Positions 1-12,210 of a DNA stretch of 64,000 nt are shown here, piece by piece. Position numbers and translations under genes: made by a program. The first letter of the stretch is position 1. Every line of letters begins with the position of its first letter. The stretch is from Gamsiella multidivaricata (lineage: Eukaryota > Mortierellomycota > Mortierellomycetes > Mortierellales > Mortierellaceae), in assembly GCF_025024155.1 (NCBI RefSeq), contig NW_026251823.1:27007-91006 (forward strand), read 5' to 3'. Below the pieces are notes generated by a model. It did not search any database. It had not been told where the DNA came from and was given only the letters and a program-made list of their open reading frames with translations.

Positions 1-491
1 GTGCGTCCTCATCTACTTTTATGATCTTCCCTCTACCACACAATCACCACCTCCCCTCTCCAGAACGGGGAAGATCGCACAAATGACCGTGCAACTCAGG
101 AGCTATGTGCGGAGTGGGCTCGTTTCCTTTGGATCTGCTACGGCCGAAACCCAACGCTAATCTACGTACTTTCGGAGGCCGTCAAACTTGTTCTCGACAA
201 ATTCATGTGAATGGTCCATTTGAATGGACCAAGATTGCGTGGTCGTATACCTTTTCTTCAGCTTTGTCACTTTCATGCCGCCGCCATGGTCAAGCCTAGT
301 TTTTAGCCTGGTTTATGTCCTTTTGTTCGCGCCGCTCTTATGGTACCTCAACAGAAAGGGCATATACCTTAGGGTATAACAAAAACATCAGCTATCATTA
401 TTTATTTATTAAAATTGAGTATGGATAGATATAAAGGCATGGTTTGTAACGGTGTGCAAATGTACAGGAAGGCTGGAAGGCTGACTGCCGT
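1..491. other. Left edge and 3' flank of the first gene; no gene seen
   Basis: I see no supported coding region here. The right part is the 3' flank of the minus-strand acyltransferase gene that ends at 492. The short open frames show no recognisable domain or splice structure. Confidence 0.6.
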
Positions 492-2491
492 TTAGATCTT
501 AAAGTACCACTTCTTATAATCCAGAAAGATGGCCAAAAGAACGTGGAGGGCAGCAAAGCCCAAGGAATAGAATAGCGATCCCCATCCGCCAATATCGAGC
601 GCGCCCCAGGTGTGGCTAAAGGCAGAAGTGCACAGGTCCCATGAATCGCCTGTGGCCGGGTCAGTGCCACCGGGAATGAGCGAGCACGTTCCCTGAACGA
701 GTTCCGAGCACATGTACATCAGGATTGCATTGCGACCCATGCTGCCCAAGACCACAAGGATGGCCTTGCGGAACCAGTGACGGAGAAAATGGTCGACCTT
801 GTAGTACATATTCAGAGCGCTCGAGTAGTTGGTTCTTGTTCTAGCAGGCACAGACACACCCTGCTCCGTGTCGCGATGGCGATAGTGGCGTGATAGCTGG
901 TTGTTGGAACGGAAGCCTTGATGCTCCAGGTACACTTGCACCAGGCGCTTGGTCTTGGGCTGGGCATCAAACTTGTAAAAGAGGATGGAGAGGACTGTCT
1001 GGGAGACGCCAGCGGCCAGAACTGCATACGTTGCAGTCCAGCTGGGCTTGGAGAGAGGCAGACCCAAGCTGAAGACCCATCCTGTAAACATCCAGAGGAT
1101 GCCCCACCAGAACCACTGGCTCAAGTGTTCGTTATAGATCCTGGTGATCATCTCCTGCTCGAGGACATCCTGCACCAGCGACTCCTGGTCCTCGGCATTG
1201 CCTCGTGCCTCGCGCCAGGCCTTAAAATCATTGGTTGTCTGCTTGACCTGAGCGTTGAGTGATCGGACCGTGCATCCAATGAACCATCCAAACCAGACGT
1301 TCAAGATTGAAGTCAGGGTCGAGAGAGAGCCCTCGGGATCAAAGTTCAGGTGGCGGTACGTGTGAGCCGTGCCAAAGACCTTGAGGTCAAAGTAGGCCTG
1401 AGGACTGCATGCGGGGTCACGGATCATGGCCCGCTCGGGGCAACCCTCGACCTGGACGGTATAGGTACAGATGAGCCAGATGAACAAGCACGAAGCGGGC
1501 AAGTAATATGGGAGGGTCACCCGCAAGAACCACGACCAGGCACCGCTATCGTTATGGTCTGACTCGGAGTCAGCCGTTTTACTGTCCTCGATATAATCCT
1601 TCTTGGCGTCTGCCTCAAAGCCGAGGGGGCGCGCTTGAGGTCCGTTGGTTTGTGGGTTGAACGAGTAGAGGTAGGAGGAAGACAATGGTTTCTCTGGGAT
1701 TCTTCCGCGCGCAAGGACAAGGACGTGCATCCAGCCGACAATCAAGTAGCAGAAACCGATACGGTTTAGGACATTGGGCCAGCGGAACTTGTCGGCACCT
1801 ACGTGGAGCTGAACCAGTCCATAGAGGTTGAGGACGACTCCCAGCAGCCAGATGATAACGGATCGCTTAAAGACTCGGAGGGCCTGGCTCCTATAATAGT
1901 GACTACCTGGTCCTGGATTGGGGTCCGCGCGCACTGACAGTGGCATGGTGCAACCGGTGATGAAAAGGAAGCTGGGGAAGACCGTGTCTTTTTTCGCAGA
2001 GCAGGTTTTTGAGTGTCGATTAGAATCATTTGTTATGGAGCGATACTGACAGCAAGAGCGCTAACATGCAAGGCAAATATGCCATTGGAGCATTACCTGC
2101 GATAGTGAAGCCAATCCATGCCGGGTGCTCTGTCAAGTACAAGAATGAATACATTTCAACATTAAGATACTTGCGCTTTCACCGGTGAAGAGAAAAGGCT
2201 AATACACTTACCAAGGATGAAAAAGACTGTGTCGCCAATTTGTGCATTGCATACAATCATGATAAGGATGGCGAGTCCTCGCAGCAAGTCCAGGGAGAGC
2301 AGGCGATTCTGCGAGAGTTGCAGACGTTGCTTGATGCCTGATTTTGACGAAGGCAGCGGAAGGGGCTCCTGAGGAGTTGGTGCCTCGGCGACAGAGAGCT
2401 CGGGGGCATTACCGGCAGTAGGGACAGATGAGAAGGTGGAGAGGTTGGTCAGCTCTGGACGCTCGTCCGTGGTCTTGGAAACGTGCTCCAT
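492..2491 (-). CDS. HGSNAT-like (DUF5009) multi-pass membrane acyltransferase
   Basis: Predicted 602-residue integral membrane protein of the heparan-alpha-glucosaminide N-acetyltransferase/DUF5009 family. Animal members move acetyl groups from acetyl-CoA across the lysosomal membrane; the fungal substrate is unknown. Exons are 2491-2212, 2129-2097 and 1987-492, and their phases close. The N-terminus is a polar Ser/Pro-rich tail, then the family signature LSLDLLRGLAILIM near residue 70. The 33-nt second exon supplies EHPAWIGFTIA, which aligns with the His-containing segment of HGSNAT (EHxxWNGLT). It is followed by DTVFPSFLFITG, like DLVFPWFVFIMG. Further hydrophobic helices run to the C-terminus, interrupted by a charged loop near residues 210-240. 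The start is the first ATG of exon 1. Family assignment is firm; substrate and membrane are not. Confidence 0.85.
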
Positions 2492-3830
2492 TCCGAACGC
2501 GGGTATTCAAATATTCAAACAGGGATTAATGTAGCGAAGTATCAGCAATGGGCACCAAACAGCTGGCGGGGGAGGCGAGGAACGAGAGGAGTGTAGAAAG
2601 AGGAACCAGAGACAAAGAAGAAGGAAAAGGAAGGAAAGGAAGGAAAGAAAGAAAAGAAAGAGTGTGAGAAGAAAAAGTAGAACAGGGCCTCCGCCCTTGA
2701 CCTGCAGCAAACCCTTCAGGGAACCGGTCCATCGCTTGCCTTGAAAAGAAGGGGGTGTGCCCAGTACGATCGGCTTATCCTCATCGGCCGGCTTCTTTAT
2801 CGCATCGATGCAGACACGCACCCATAGTCTATCTTCTGTAGCATATGTAACGCATGAAGCAGAATCGTTTGTGGAATCGGCTTATCCATGGATCGTTATC
2901 GACCGATGCACGAGTGCTTTCTTTCTTTTCCTGTTTGTGCAGTGGACCGTATTGTAATACTGCATCCAGAAAAAAAGAAAAGGCACACGACTAAGAAGGT
3001 TTGTTATTCTTGCCCTGGCTAGCGTTATCAGCGCCAAAGATCGCGCTCGATCCCAGGCCAGGTGGACTCTAATTGGAACAAAGTATTTTTTGACCTTCTT
3101 TGCCTGGGAGAATTCTGTCCACTGAACTGCTGTGGGGATTGCTACGTGCGTAGTCGATGATCCACATACACTCCGGAGGGCGTACAATCAATCGATGGTT
3201 ATTGTTTGTTTGTTTGTTTGTTTGTTCGCTTGCTTGCTTGTGTCTTTGTTTGTCCGTAATATGGAGTTAGTCTATCGCTCGTTTTGATATTCGTTTTTGG
3301 CGGCATGGGGGGAGGTTTCCTGCGCAGAGGGTTCTGTTGAGCACAATCAGTCCAACCATCGCAAATCGCCTGATGGACACAAGTTTTCTTTCTTTCTCAG
3401 GGTTTACAAAAAGGGCTCTTTTTTTGTGCTCGCTTATCCTTACAATGATCACGATTATGCATGCTACAGGGATAACTGGTGGGATTATAGTGCGTCAATA
3501 GCCTGTCAACACACAAAACAGTACTCATTAGCCATATTTCCACCGAAACGATAGCAGGAAATTGATAAATAAAGCATCTGCCATGGCACGCCACAAAGCT
3601 TAGGTAGCTCATGCTCCTTCTCGTAGTATTATGAAGAAGCAAGAAGCGTACGAGTATATATTAGAGATATCAAAGTAACAAAAGCGGAATCAGCAGCGAG
3701 AGCAGGCTATGGTCGCGAAGAGACTCAATGATTAGGACTAGGACTGCGGCACGAAAGTCTACCGTAGAAGGAGGGTCCGCACACGACTCAGTAGCTCGGC
3801 TGATGCTGGGATAGAATAGGAGAACGATCT
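2492..3830. other. Intergenic region with purine tract and TTTG repeat
   Basis: This is the promoter side of the acyltransferase gene and the 3' flank of the syntaxin gene. It holds a purine-rich stretch at about 2577-2680 (pyrimidine-rich on the coding strand of the acyltransferase) and a TTTG microsatellite at 3203-3226. No conserved coding frame was recognised. Confidence 0.6.
3203..3226. repeat. (TTTG)n microsatellite
   Basis: About six consecutive TTTG units, followed by degenerate CTTG units to about 3240. Confidence 0.9.
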
Positions 3831-6010
3831 TTAAATGACGTTGGTCACCTTCAGGACGATAAGAACGATGATGATCAGGAGGATGATGCTGATAATCAGG
3901 CAAATCCACTTCTTTCTTCTGGCCCCGCGGGCATTCGTAATGGCACTATCCACCTGCTGGTTACCAGACTCAAGGTTGGTGTCCGCCTGTTGCGTGTTTT
4001 GCTCAACCGAGTCCATAACCACCCCTTGATCTGTTACAAGCGTCTCCATATCGATAAAGAGTTGTTGTAGTTCCTATACGTATCACAAATAAAACAGAGT
4101 CAATAAAAAAGGGGATGGGGGGAATGTTCGAGTCGGTTGCGCGTTTCTGTTTGCACAATGGCGCGTAAATGGCGGACAAAGAAGTCGCGTCGAAACATAC
4201 GAGGATGGTCTTTTCAATCTTCTTGATGTCGTCGTGCCGGGTTTGAACCTCGCGGAGCGCGCGGTTCGCGTCGCCGTAACGGGTACTTTGAAGAACCTAT
4301 CCGCAAAGGAGACACGAAGAGCGGACGATATTATAATATTATATTGACGCGTTAATATTCCCCTACACCTGACCCGCAGAACATATGGAAAAGCAAACTA
4401 GTCCGCGCAGAGTTCACATACCGATTGAGCAAAGACCTGCTGGTTATCGCCCTCCAGGACCTGTGCAACTTCCGCCTGTGTTGCATCCGGCTTGACTAGC
4501 GTTGCCGATAAAGGTGCAAGCAATAAAGATGGAAAGTAGGAAGGATGTTGGGAAACTGGACACTGCTAATGGCGACGCCCTCAAACATCCAGGTGTACAG
4601 ATTGAGATTCCTTACCAATCTTGTACTGTCTCTCCATGCGATTCTGGTACTTTTTACGCGCCTCGCTCTCTGCTGTCTGGTATCGACGAAGAGTCGTCAG
4701 GAACTTTTCCTTGAGTGCTTTGGCTTGCGTCCTGCGAATCTGAATGTCAGCAGAGCTGGCCAATCGCAAATTGGCAAGTTCAATATCTGGGTAGATAAAA
4801 AAAAAAGAAAAGAAAAAGAAATAGCCACATAATGTGTGCGCGATCAGAAACACATTCGAGTCCTAGCACTAATATGCACGGACAGCAGCATATACTGTCC
4901 AGTAAAAGCTAGCTGCATTAGCGTACGCACCTTTGATCCTCTTCTTGATCCTGTTGGACAGCTGGGTTGTATCCGCAGTAATGCCCTCCAACTGACGAGT
5001 GGTGCGTACGGCTTGATCCTCCGTCGACACACTGTTGAGCGAGATATCATGAAGTTCTTCAATCCGGGTGATGTTTTGCTCCAGTCGTGAGATGTCATCT
5101 TGAATCGAAGTGACCTAAAGGACGAAACGAATATCGACACGAGAGCGTAGAGTTGCGCAAGCAATTAATACAAAGCGCCAAATCAAGTTCGCATCCTGCA
5201 ATTGAGCCATTACGGTTCGCTCTGGCATGTCACGGACAACAAGGCGAGGGGCCTACCTCGCTGAAAAATGCGTTCATATCATTGGAGGGAGAGGAGACAG
5301 AACCCATCTCAATACGTGTAGGTTGCGGGTACTGCTGTTGCGGTTGCGGTTGATACTGGGCTTGCTGCTGTTGAGCGAACTGTTGCTGCTGGCCGTACTG
5401 TTGTTGACCATACTGGTGTTGACCGTATTGCTGCTGCCCATACTGCTGCTGTCCATACTGCTGCTGCTGGGGTTGGTATTGTTGTTGGCCATATTGTCCA
5501 TGGGGCTGTTGGCTATTTTGTTTGTTTGTTATTTAAGAGCATTCCATAATGATATCATCGACATCAGTACAGGAACACAAATAGCAGGTATTCAGCATTG
5601 GAAAGCATCATCACGCCACCATCCCAAGGACGAAACGGTTGTGATACCCTGTTGGAGATAGGATGTCGTGCCATAACCGGCTGCATGATTCTGACTTCCC
5701 CTGGCCTGGCCAGTTTTCCTTACTCTGCGTGAGAAAGAAAGGGAAAGGGCGCATGCGTAGGGTGTGGCATTGTTACATCTTGTCTTAAAATAGACCATGC
5801 CCACAGAGAGAGTCGGTACCTACCCATAGCCTTGGTTATTGGTTCCTTGCGAGGGGGACTGGGCCTGTTAAATGAAGTGCGAATAGGTTAGAGAATATCA
5901 TCAAAGCGATTCTAAGGACGAAAAGTGGAGCATCGAGGAGTAGTTTGAACATAGCTATTAAGGAGGAAAGTGCGCACCTGAAAATCGGCAAGACGGTCTC
6001 TTCCGCTCAT
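3831..6010 (-). CDS. SSO1: Plasma-membrane syntaxin (Qa-SNARE, Sso1/Sso2 type)
   Basis: Predicted 365-residue t-SNARE that would pair with SNAP-25 and synaptobrevin partners for exocytosis. Phase-checked exons: 6010-5978, 5864-5824, 5512-5257, 5114-4931, 4786-4616, 4495-4422, 4296-4201, 4073-3831. Residues about 12-90 form a Gln/Tyr/Gly-rich low-complexity arm. Then comes an Habc domain starting near MNAFFSEVTSIQDDI, and a SNARE motif from about residue 255 to 330. The zero-layer Gln is near residue 301 in TDQGVVMD, matching syntaxin 1 ESQGEMID. A basic ARRKK patch precedes a single C-terminal membrane anchor ending KVTNVI. The 308-nt intron 5823-5513 contains a stretch that resembles more of the low-complexity arm but does not splice in phase. 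The family call is firm; which Sso paralogue is not. Confidence 0.92.
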
Positions 6011-7438
6011 GTTGACAGTTCCGTGGATATGTTATGGAAAACGCGAGTGAAGGCTGGAGAGGGAGATAGCATTAGATAAGATGCGATTGAAGGTTGTTCT
6101 TTATAGCCGACCATGAGTATATCGATATACCTTTCTATGCAACTGGAGTACGATGAGAATTGGAGCGGAATGGAATGGAATGAGAAAGTGAGGAAAGAAG
6201 GAGGGAGTGCGAAGTCCATGGACGGGCCGTTGAGTGTGAACGTGTGTTACAAAAAAATTTCGGGTGGGATGGTTTCTGATCGGGTGCAAACCAAGGAGGA
6301 ACACGTACGCGGGAAGTAGATACACATACACGTGGCAGTGGAAGGGCAAATACCTGGCGAGCCCATGGGGAAATAGGATCCAGGAAGGGAGCCAGGAAGG
6401 GAGCCGGGAAGGGAAAGAGTATCGACTGATGGGAGCGGGAGGGGGTATGCAGTGTCCTCAAAGCACAAGTCAGCCAGCCAGATGCCCCAGGATAAAAGTT
6501 CACCCACTTTTTTTTTTTCAATTGAACTCCAAACAGTCCGCTTCGGTGTTTCAGTGTTTGGTGGCGGTGGAATTCATTGACTCCTGGTCGCATACATCCC
6601 GCATGCATAGTCTATACTTTCCTTTGCTCAGGCTGGAACCGTTTTGCCTTATTTTCATGATCAATGCTATCGTCGTGCGTCGCTAGCATATATACAGCCT
6701 GGCTGTCTGACCCATCCATGGATTGCATTCCTTGTCTTTACCTCCAACGGACGTCGACATCGACGTGCACATTCTGGCCTATTTCATGGAGCTGATACCA
6801 CGTACGCGGAACATGCACGACTCGATGTGTTGAGAGCGTTCATTCTTCAAACGCCAAGATGTCCTCGATGGACGTCGTCTATAGCCGAGCCAATGACAAT
6901 GTAGGCAACCGGGAGCTTCCGTACTGAAGCAGTGCAGGCCGCAAGAGACAAGGCAGGACAAGGGCTGCCAACATGTTTTCCAACCCCTCCCTCCCCTCCC
7001 CTTGAACCCCCCTTCCCTTCCCAAGGGGAACATACACGCAGTCCTTCACTCTTCCGCTCCCATCGCTGTTCATTCTTTCCATCACACTCTCTGTTCATCT
7101 CATTCATTCATCCCTCCCTCCCACACCCAATCAGCCAACCACTCCAACCCAGCCACCAACCAACCCGCTACTAACTATCACCACTCCTAACCACACAATC
7201 ACACACTCGCACACTCGCACACTCATACACCCGCCCACCAAGTCTATTCAGCCTCGCCTCGCCTTCTTTCATCCTGTCTTTCTTCTCTTGCCTGGTATCC
7301 AGCGACCACGAATCAGATTCACCCTCGGCCTCACCACCCACCCCCGTCTCTTTCTCCCCTACAACCAGCTCCAAATAGCTGTCGGGTTTACAGGGTCGTC
7401 TGCCAAGAAACCCCTTTTTCCTCCCCAAGGTCGAAGCC
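6011..7438. other. Divergent intergenic region (syntaxin / F-box-WD40)
   Basis: This 1.4-kb region lies between the syntaxin gene (minus) and the F-box/WD40 gene (plus). From about 6960 to 7440 the plus strand is strongly C/T-rich, with CACACTCGCA-type direct repeats near 7198-7230, as in fungal promoters and leaders. I find no conserved coding sequence. Confidence 0.6.
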
Positions 7439-8881
7439 ATGGTCACTGTCGTTGGGCAGCGCGTTGTCATATATCCATCGCATACATTGCGTGCACACTT
7501 CGAAAACCAGCTCTATGCCTTGCTGCTGGGCGGTCCACGGATAGACATCCTCTCCAGACTGCCATACGAGATCGCAGTCTACGTTCTCCGCTTTGTTGAT
7601 ATGTCCAACTTGTGCAAGATCGCACTCATCTCGAGAGCCTGGAACCAACTCTCAAACGACAATGAGGTCTGGAGAAGTGTGTATCTCTATCAGCAGCAAT
7701 GGAAAATCAAAATCCCAACCCGGAAGTCAACCCTCATTAACAGCAGCAAAAGCAATAGCACAAGCAAAAGCCTCGTAGATCAACTACAGGATCTCTCACT
7801 GTCAACGCATAGCCAGTTGAATTGGAAGCAGCTCTGTCACGACCGCAAGGCACTCGAGAGCCGCTGGAGATCCATTCCCACTAAGACAAAGCTCATTGGC
7901 CATGAAGACAGCGTTTATTGTATCCAGTTCGACAGCACAAAGATCGTCACGGGCTCAAGAGATCAGACTATCAAGTTCTGGGACGCACACACACTCCAAT
8001 GCACCGACACCCTTCATGGCCACTCGCAGTCCGTCCTGTGTCTGCAGTACAATGAGCACAGAATGATCTCTGGATCCTCCGACAACACAATCATAATCTG
8101 GGATATGGAGACACGCCAGCCTCTCTCGCGTCTTCATGGACATGCCGCCGGTGTGCTCGATGTGTGTTTCGACGACCAATATATCATCAGCTGCTCCAAG
8201 GACACCTCCATTAAAGTCTGGGACGTAAATAAGATGGTTCTCATCAGGACCATGACCGGTCATCGCGGACCCGTCAATGCTGTTCAGCTGCATGAAGGCC
8301 AGGTCGTCTCTGCCTCGGGAGATGGGCTAGTCAAGCTGTGGAATGTGGCAACAGGGGTCTGCATACGCGACTTTGTTGGTCACGAGCGGGGTCTGGCTTG
8401 CGTCCAATTTGATGGAGTGACTATCGTTTCAGGTTCGAACGATAACACTATCAGGATATGGGAGGCAGCGACAGGACGATGTATACGGACCTTAACCGGA
8501 CACGAAAAGCTAGTTCGGACACTGCACTTTGACCAGAACAGGATCGTCAGTGGGAGCTACGACTATACCGTCAAGGTCTGGGACGTGGAGACAGGAGAAT
8601 GCACCTTGGATCTCAACGACGGGCACGTCAGCTGGGTCTTTGACGTGCAATTTTCGAGCAGCCGCATTATCAGGTAACTCCAGGAACTCGTGTTTTGTCT
8701 CTTGCTTGTATGGTTCGATATCAAAGAAATTGACGTGAATGCTCTTCCCATTTGCACTGGCCCATGGAACCATATCGCATATCCACCCATGCTGAAAATA
8801 AACAACGACAGTACGTCTCAAGACAAGAATATTGTCGTTTGGGACTTTGCGGGGGATATAGACACCAGTCTGTTCGTGTAG
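7439..8881 (+). CDS. F-box/WD40 protein, SCF substrate receptor
   Basis: Predicted 434-residue F-box protein with seven WD40 repeats, the layout of beta-TrCP/Met30/Pop1-type substrate receptors of SCF ubiquitin ligases. Exons 7439-8673 and 8812-8881 close in phase; the short second exon completes the last blade (STSQDKNIVVWDF). The F-box lies near residues 38-80, starting DILSRLPYEIAVYVLRFVD. Blades begin about residue 150, each with a GH...WD pattern such as GHSQSVLCLQYN and SSDNTIIIWD. Expected partners are Skp1 through the F-box and a phosphodegron through the propeller. I cannot name the substrate or the exact orthologue. Confidence 0.9.
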
Positions 8882-9265
8882 CGTGTGTTCTCAAGGCACC
8901 GGGCTACATAACACGTGCCCAGGAGTTTTTTATCGTAATAAATTCCAATGCTGGCTGCACTCACTCTTGGATTTGGTATTTGCAGGTGTGGGACAAACAG
9001 GGTCCATCGATGGTCGCATACTTTCTGAAAGCGGACAAAACTTTGATGGAGCCACTCACGTGCGATAAGTGATGACTGCTACTGGAAGAAAAAGTAAACA
9101 TATTTTTTTTTATTCCCTTTCTAGAGCCTTTGTCCAGCTACAACTTGGTGCATTCCCACTTCACCCTCTCTCTGCCATCCTTTTTACAGTCAATCTCTAC
9201 TTCCTTTCTCATCAGACTCCTATCCCCCGTCCCTTCATATCAAACCACATAACCTATAACTCACA
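8882..9265. other. Intergenic region upstream of RLP24
   Basis: This stretch contains the 3' flank of the F-box/WD40 gene and a pyrimidine-rich leader at about 9100-9240 just before the RLP24 start. No further gene is visible. Confidence 0.55.
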
Positions 9266-10156
9266 ATGCGTTTAGAAAAGTGCTACTTCTGCTCGTCGAC
9301 CTGCTATCCAGGGCATGGCACTATGTTTGTGCGCAACGACTCAAAGGTGCGTCTTCAGCCGCAGTTGCCTTTCTTTACCTTCAGTCTGGCTGCTCGTTGC
9401 CTCAATATCGTTGAAAATATGTTGAGTGACAGATGACAGCAACTAGTGTTCAGTGGAAACCTATGCGCCCAGACACAGTCTCGGTGGTGTTGGTTTTCGG
9501 CGCAATGGTCATCGAATTCAGATGTATCTACTTTGCCTTGAGGCTCTAGATAACTACAAATCTGATTCCACTTTTAATACTAATAAATGGCTCATATCGC
9601 TGTCTGTTCATCTAGACGTTCCGCTTTTGCAGATCAAAATGCCACAAGAACTTTAAGATGAAGCGCAACCCTCGTAAGGTCCGCTGGACCAAGGCCTTCC
9701 GCAAGGCTGCTGGCAAGGAAATGACGATCGTAAGTGGATAGTCGACCTCTCTTCCTTCCCGTGATTGTATCCGCCAGTGCATGGTCCAGGATGCGACCGA
9801 CAATGAAGTTGAAATTGTGGATACAAAGACTATAATTATTAACATTTCTTTGTTGTTTCATCTTGTAGGACTCGACATTCCAATTCGAGAAGCGTCGCAA
9901 TATCCCAGTCAGATACGACAGAGACCTTATGGCAACGACGATCAAGGCACTCAAGCGTTCGCAGGAGATCAAGGCGAAGCGCGAGCGTGTGTTCTACAAG
10001 AACAGAATGTCGGGCAACAAGTTGCGCCAGAAGTCCGAGAACCAGGCATTGGTGCAGAAGCACATCCATCTTGTCGACACCCCTGCGATCAAGAACCTGG
10101 CCCAGGTCCAGAAGGTGGCCCAGAAGAGCAAACTCATGGATGTGGACATGTCATAA
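9266..10156 (+). CDS. RLP24: Ribosome biogenesis protein RLP24
   Basis: Predicted 160-residue nuclear pre-60S factor. In yeast, Rlp24 occupies the eL24 site, recruits and activates the AAA ATPase Afg2/Drg1, and is exchanged for eL24 in the cytoplasm. Phase-checked exons: 9266-9346, 9616-9729, 9869-10156. The N-terminus [18 protein letters not shown] carries the first zinc-ribbon cysteines; [12 protein letters not shown] supplies the second pair. [13 protein letters not shown] and the basic helical tail are typical of RLP24 and distinguish it from eL24. The start context is CACAATG after a pyrimidine-rich leader. Confidence 0.95.
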
Positions 10157-10806
10157 TTTTTCCTCTCTCTGTGCGTCTGTTCTTTTCTTCCTTTGGTCTG
10201 TTCATTTTCTTTCACCCATACATCTCCAGCATCGGCATTTGTGCTCAAGTATTAATAAACACAGCAGAGAAACAAACAAAAATGATTTTTTAGCATTGGC
10301 GCCCATTTTGTCTTTTTTTGCTCATATCCAGGTGATATATGATTGTGCCTGAATAGGTGAAACAAATAAGGTTAGCCACTACAGTGGCGAGCAGCCATTG
10401 GGGAAAACGGGAAAGGGGAGGGGGGAGGTGTGCCCATCATCCGTCCTTTACATCCCATCATTCGGATCTTCATTTTTCTTCATCTTCTGCTCATCATCCG
10501 ACGTTCTTCAACCACAGCTCCATCCCTCCGCTCCATTCTACTCGTCTCTTTTCTTCTCCGCTCCCTTGCAATCCTCAGCGTACTGCAAATCCTCTCATAT
10601 CATCCCTGCTTTCGCACGCGTATCAGCCCAGCTCAACATCGTATCTCACCCCTCGCCCTTGAACAAGCCCTTCCTTGCAAGTCATCTTCCTGTCACATAC
10701 CCGCTCGGTAGTCCTTACCGTTTGTCCGAACTGTTGACCTAGTGGCAGCGTTCTTGACGATCAAGAACCAATTGAAAGTATAACCCAGGCCGTTTGATAT
10801 TGCAAC
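10157..10806. other. Intergenic region with pyrimidine-rich promoter
   Basis: This is the 3' flank of RLP24 followed by a C/T-rich stretch (about 10430-10700) upstream of the F-box/LRR gene. Short open frames in the C/T tract are compositional. Confidence 0.55.
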
Positions 10807-12210
10807 ATGGCCCTCGAGAATACCGTCGACGTCGAGCAGTCGATCCCACACCCGTACCAGTATTCGAGCCCATATTACCTGACCAGCACCGCAAGCACCA
10901 GCACGAGCTACAACAACTCCTCCACGGACTTACATCTCCAGCAGGAAGATCAGGACGGTGTCACAGGACAGGACGTGCTAGCGCGCCCAGTAGGGATACA
11001 CTCTCTCAAGCCCTCACTTCTGCGGTATATCTTCTCGTTCCTCGCAGTCAAGCATTACGACTATCTTAACCACCGTACGCATATTCTCTACAATCATCTG
11101 GGACCAGCCAGTCTGGTCTGCAAGACCTGGAACAACATTGCATCGCCTCTTCTCTGGCAGGAACGTACATTTCATGGATGGATGGCTGGCGAGGAGCTCA
11201 ACGTCTTCTTACAGCTGACCGAGAACGCTGACTTTTCCTCAACGCACGAGTATGGCGAGTTTGTCAAACGCATCGAGATCATTGACTCGCATGACGTCGT
11301 CGATAAGCAGAATGGCGAGTTTGTCATCAACTGGATCACGCCCGACGTTGTCTTGGCCCTGTCAGAACACTGCTCTAAGCGACTCTGTGATCTGACGCTC
11401 ATCTTTGCCACTGGGCGTCAGGTATCGACCGAGACCGAGGAAGGGTTGATTCCCTGGGGCGCACTCGCAGAGTCTTGTCGTCGACTGTCTGTGCTTTCGC
11501 TCGCCAACTATCTATGCCCAATTTTGCCTATAGGGAACGGTCATCCCTTTCACAAGTTTTCAACACATACGAATCCCTTGACGGAACTTGTCCTGAAGAG
11601 ATGCAAGAACATACCGACCGAGACCTTCCAGCAACTTGCTCGAACCTGCGGTAAAGCGTTGACCAAGCTGGTGTTGTTGGATTCGGACGAGGGCCTGGGC
11701 ATCGAAGAGATGACCGAGTTTGCGCGACACTGTCCTAATCTGCGCCATGTGAGCGTATCCTGGATCGAGTCTGTAACGCCCAAGATCAATGACGATGTTC
11801 TGCTGGAACTGAGCTCAAACTGCGAACGGCTCGAGTATATATCGCTTCTGGATGCCAACGAGATTTCAGACGTGTCCTTCCAGACACTCTCCAAGTTACG
11901 GTACTTGCGCAACCTGATCCTGCCGCGAGCAGGGACGACTCAAAGCGGGATGGCCTACGAGCAAGAGTCGCTGATCGCGCTGGCAAAGAGCTGTAAGCGG
12001 TTGGAGCAATTGCATTTGGTGGCCCCGGGGGCAGTGACCAGTCGATTCTTTGAGGCGTTGCTGTACTGCCCGCATTTGCAGGTGTTGGTGGTTGTCGAGC
12101 TGAGCAAGGGGCTTTTGATTGATCAACGGTTCAAGTCGCTAGGTCTTGCCAAATATGTCGATCCAGAGTCCGTAGAATCATACAAACTTGTATGGCACAA
12201 GAAAACTTGA
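10807..12210 (+). CDS. F-box and leucine-rich-repeat protein
   Basis: Intronless 467-residue frame. A disordered Ser/Thr-rich N-terminus of about 50 residues is followed by an F-box-like segment (LKPSLLRYIFSFLAV ... ASLVCKTWNNIASPLLW, residues about 60-120). The rest is a set of degenerate leucine-rich repeats with the spacing of F-box/LRR proteins, for example LTKLVLLDSDEGLGIEEM and LEYISLLDANEISDVSF. The likely role is a substrate adaptor of an SCF ubiquitin ligase. Such genes are numerous in Mortierella-type genomes and the target cannot be inferred. The start is the first ATG in frame. Confidence 0.8.
   Translation: MALENTVDVEQSIPHPYQYSSPYYLTSTASTSTSYNNSSTDLHLQQEDQDGVTGQDVLARPVGIHSLKPSLLRYIFSFLAVKHYDYLNHRTHILYNHLGPASLVCKTWNNIASPLLWQERTFHGWMAGEELNVFLQLTENADFSSTHEYGEFVKRIEIIDSHDVVDKQNGEFVINWITPDVVLALSEHCSKRLCDLTLIFATGRQVSTETEEGLIPWGALAESCRRLSVLSLANYLCPILPIGNGHPFHKFSTHTNPLTELVLKRCKNIPTETFQQLARTCGKALTKLVLLDSDEGLGIEEMTEFARHCPNLRHVSVSWIESVTPKINDDVLLELSSNCERLEYISLLDANEISDVSFQTLSKLRYLRNLILPRAGTTQSGMAYEQESLIALAKSCKRLEQLHLVAPGAVTSRFFEALLYCPHLQVLVVVELSKGLLIDQRFKSLGLAKYVDPESVESYKLVWHKKT

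Noticed and set aside
2507..2821. Very hydrophobic minus-strand frame
   Set aside because: It lies in a pyrimidine-rich tract upstream of the acyltransferase; Leu/Phe/Ser content reflects composition only.
5227..5661. Leu-rich plus-strand frame resembling a membrane protein
   Set aside because: It is the antisense of the syntaxin Gln-rich exon; CAG/CAA repeats read as Leu on the other strand.
5592..5745. Possible cassette exon of the syntaxin gene (QNHAAGYGTTSYLQQG)
   Set aside because: The composition matches the low-complexity arm, but no acceptor/donor pair keeps the phase into the next exon, while skipping it does.
9347..9615. Possible intronic box C/D snoRNA in RLP24
   Set aside because: AGATGAC and CTGA-like motifs occur, but they are about 130 bases apart and no terminal stem is visible.
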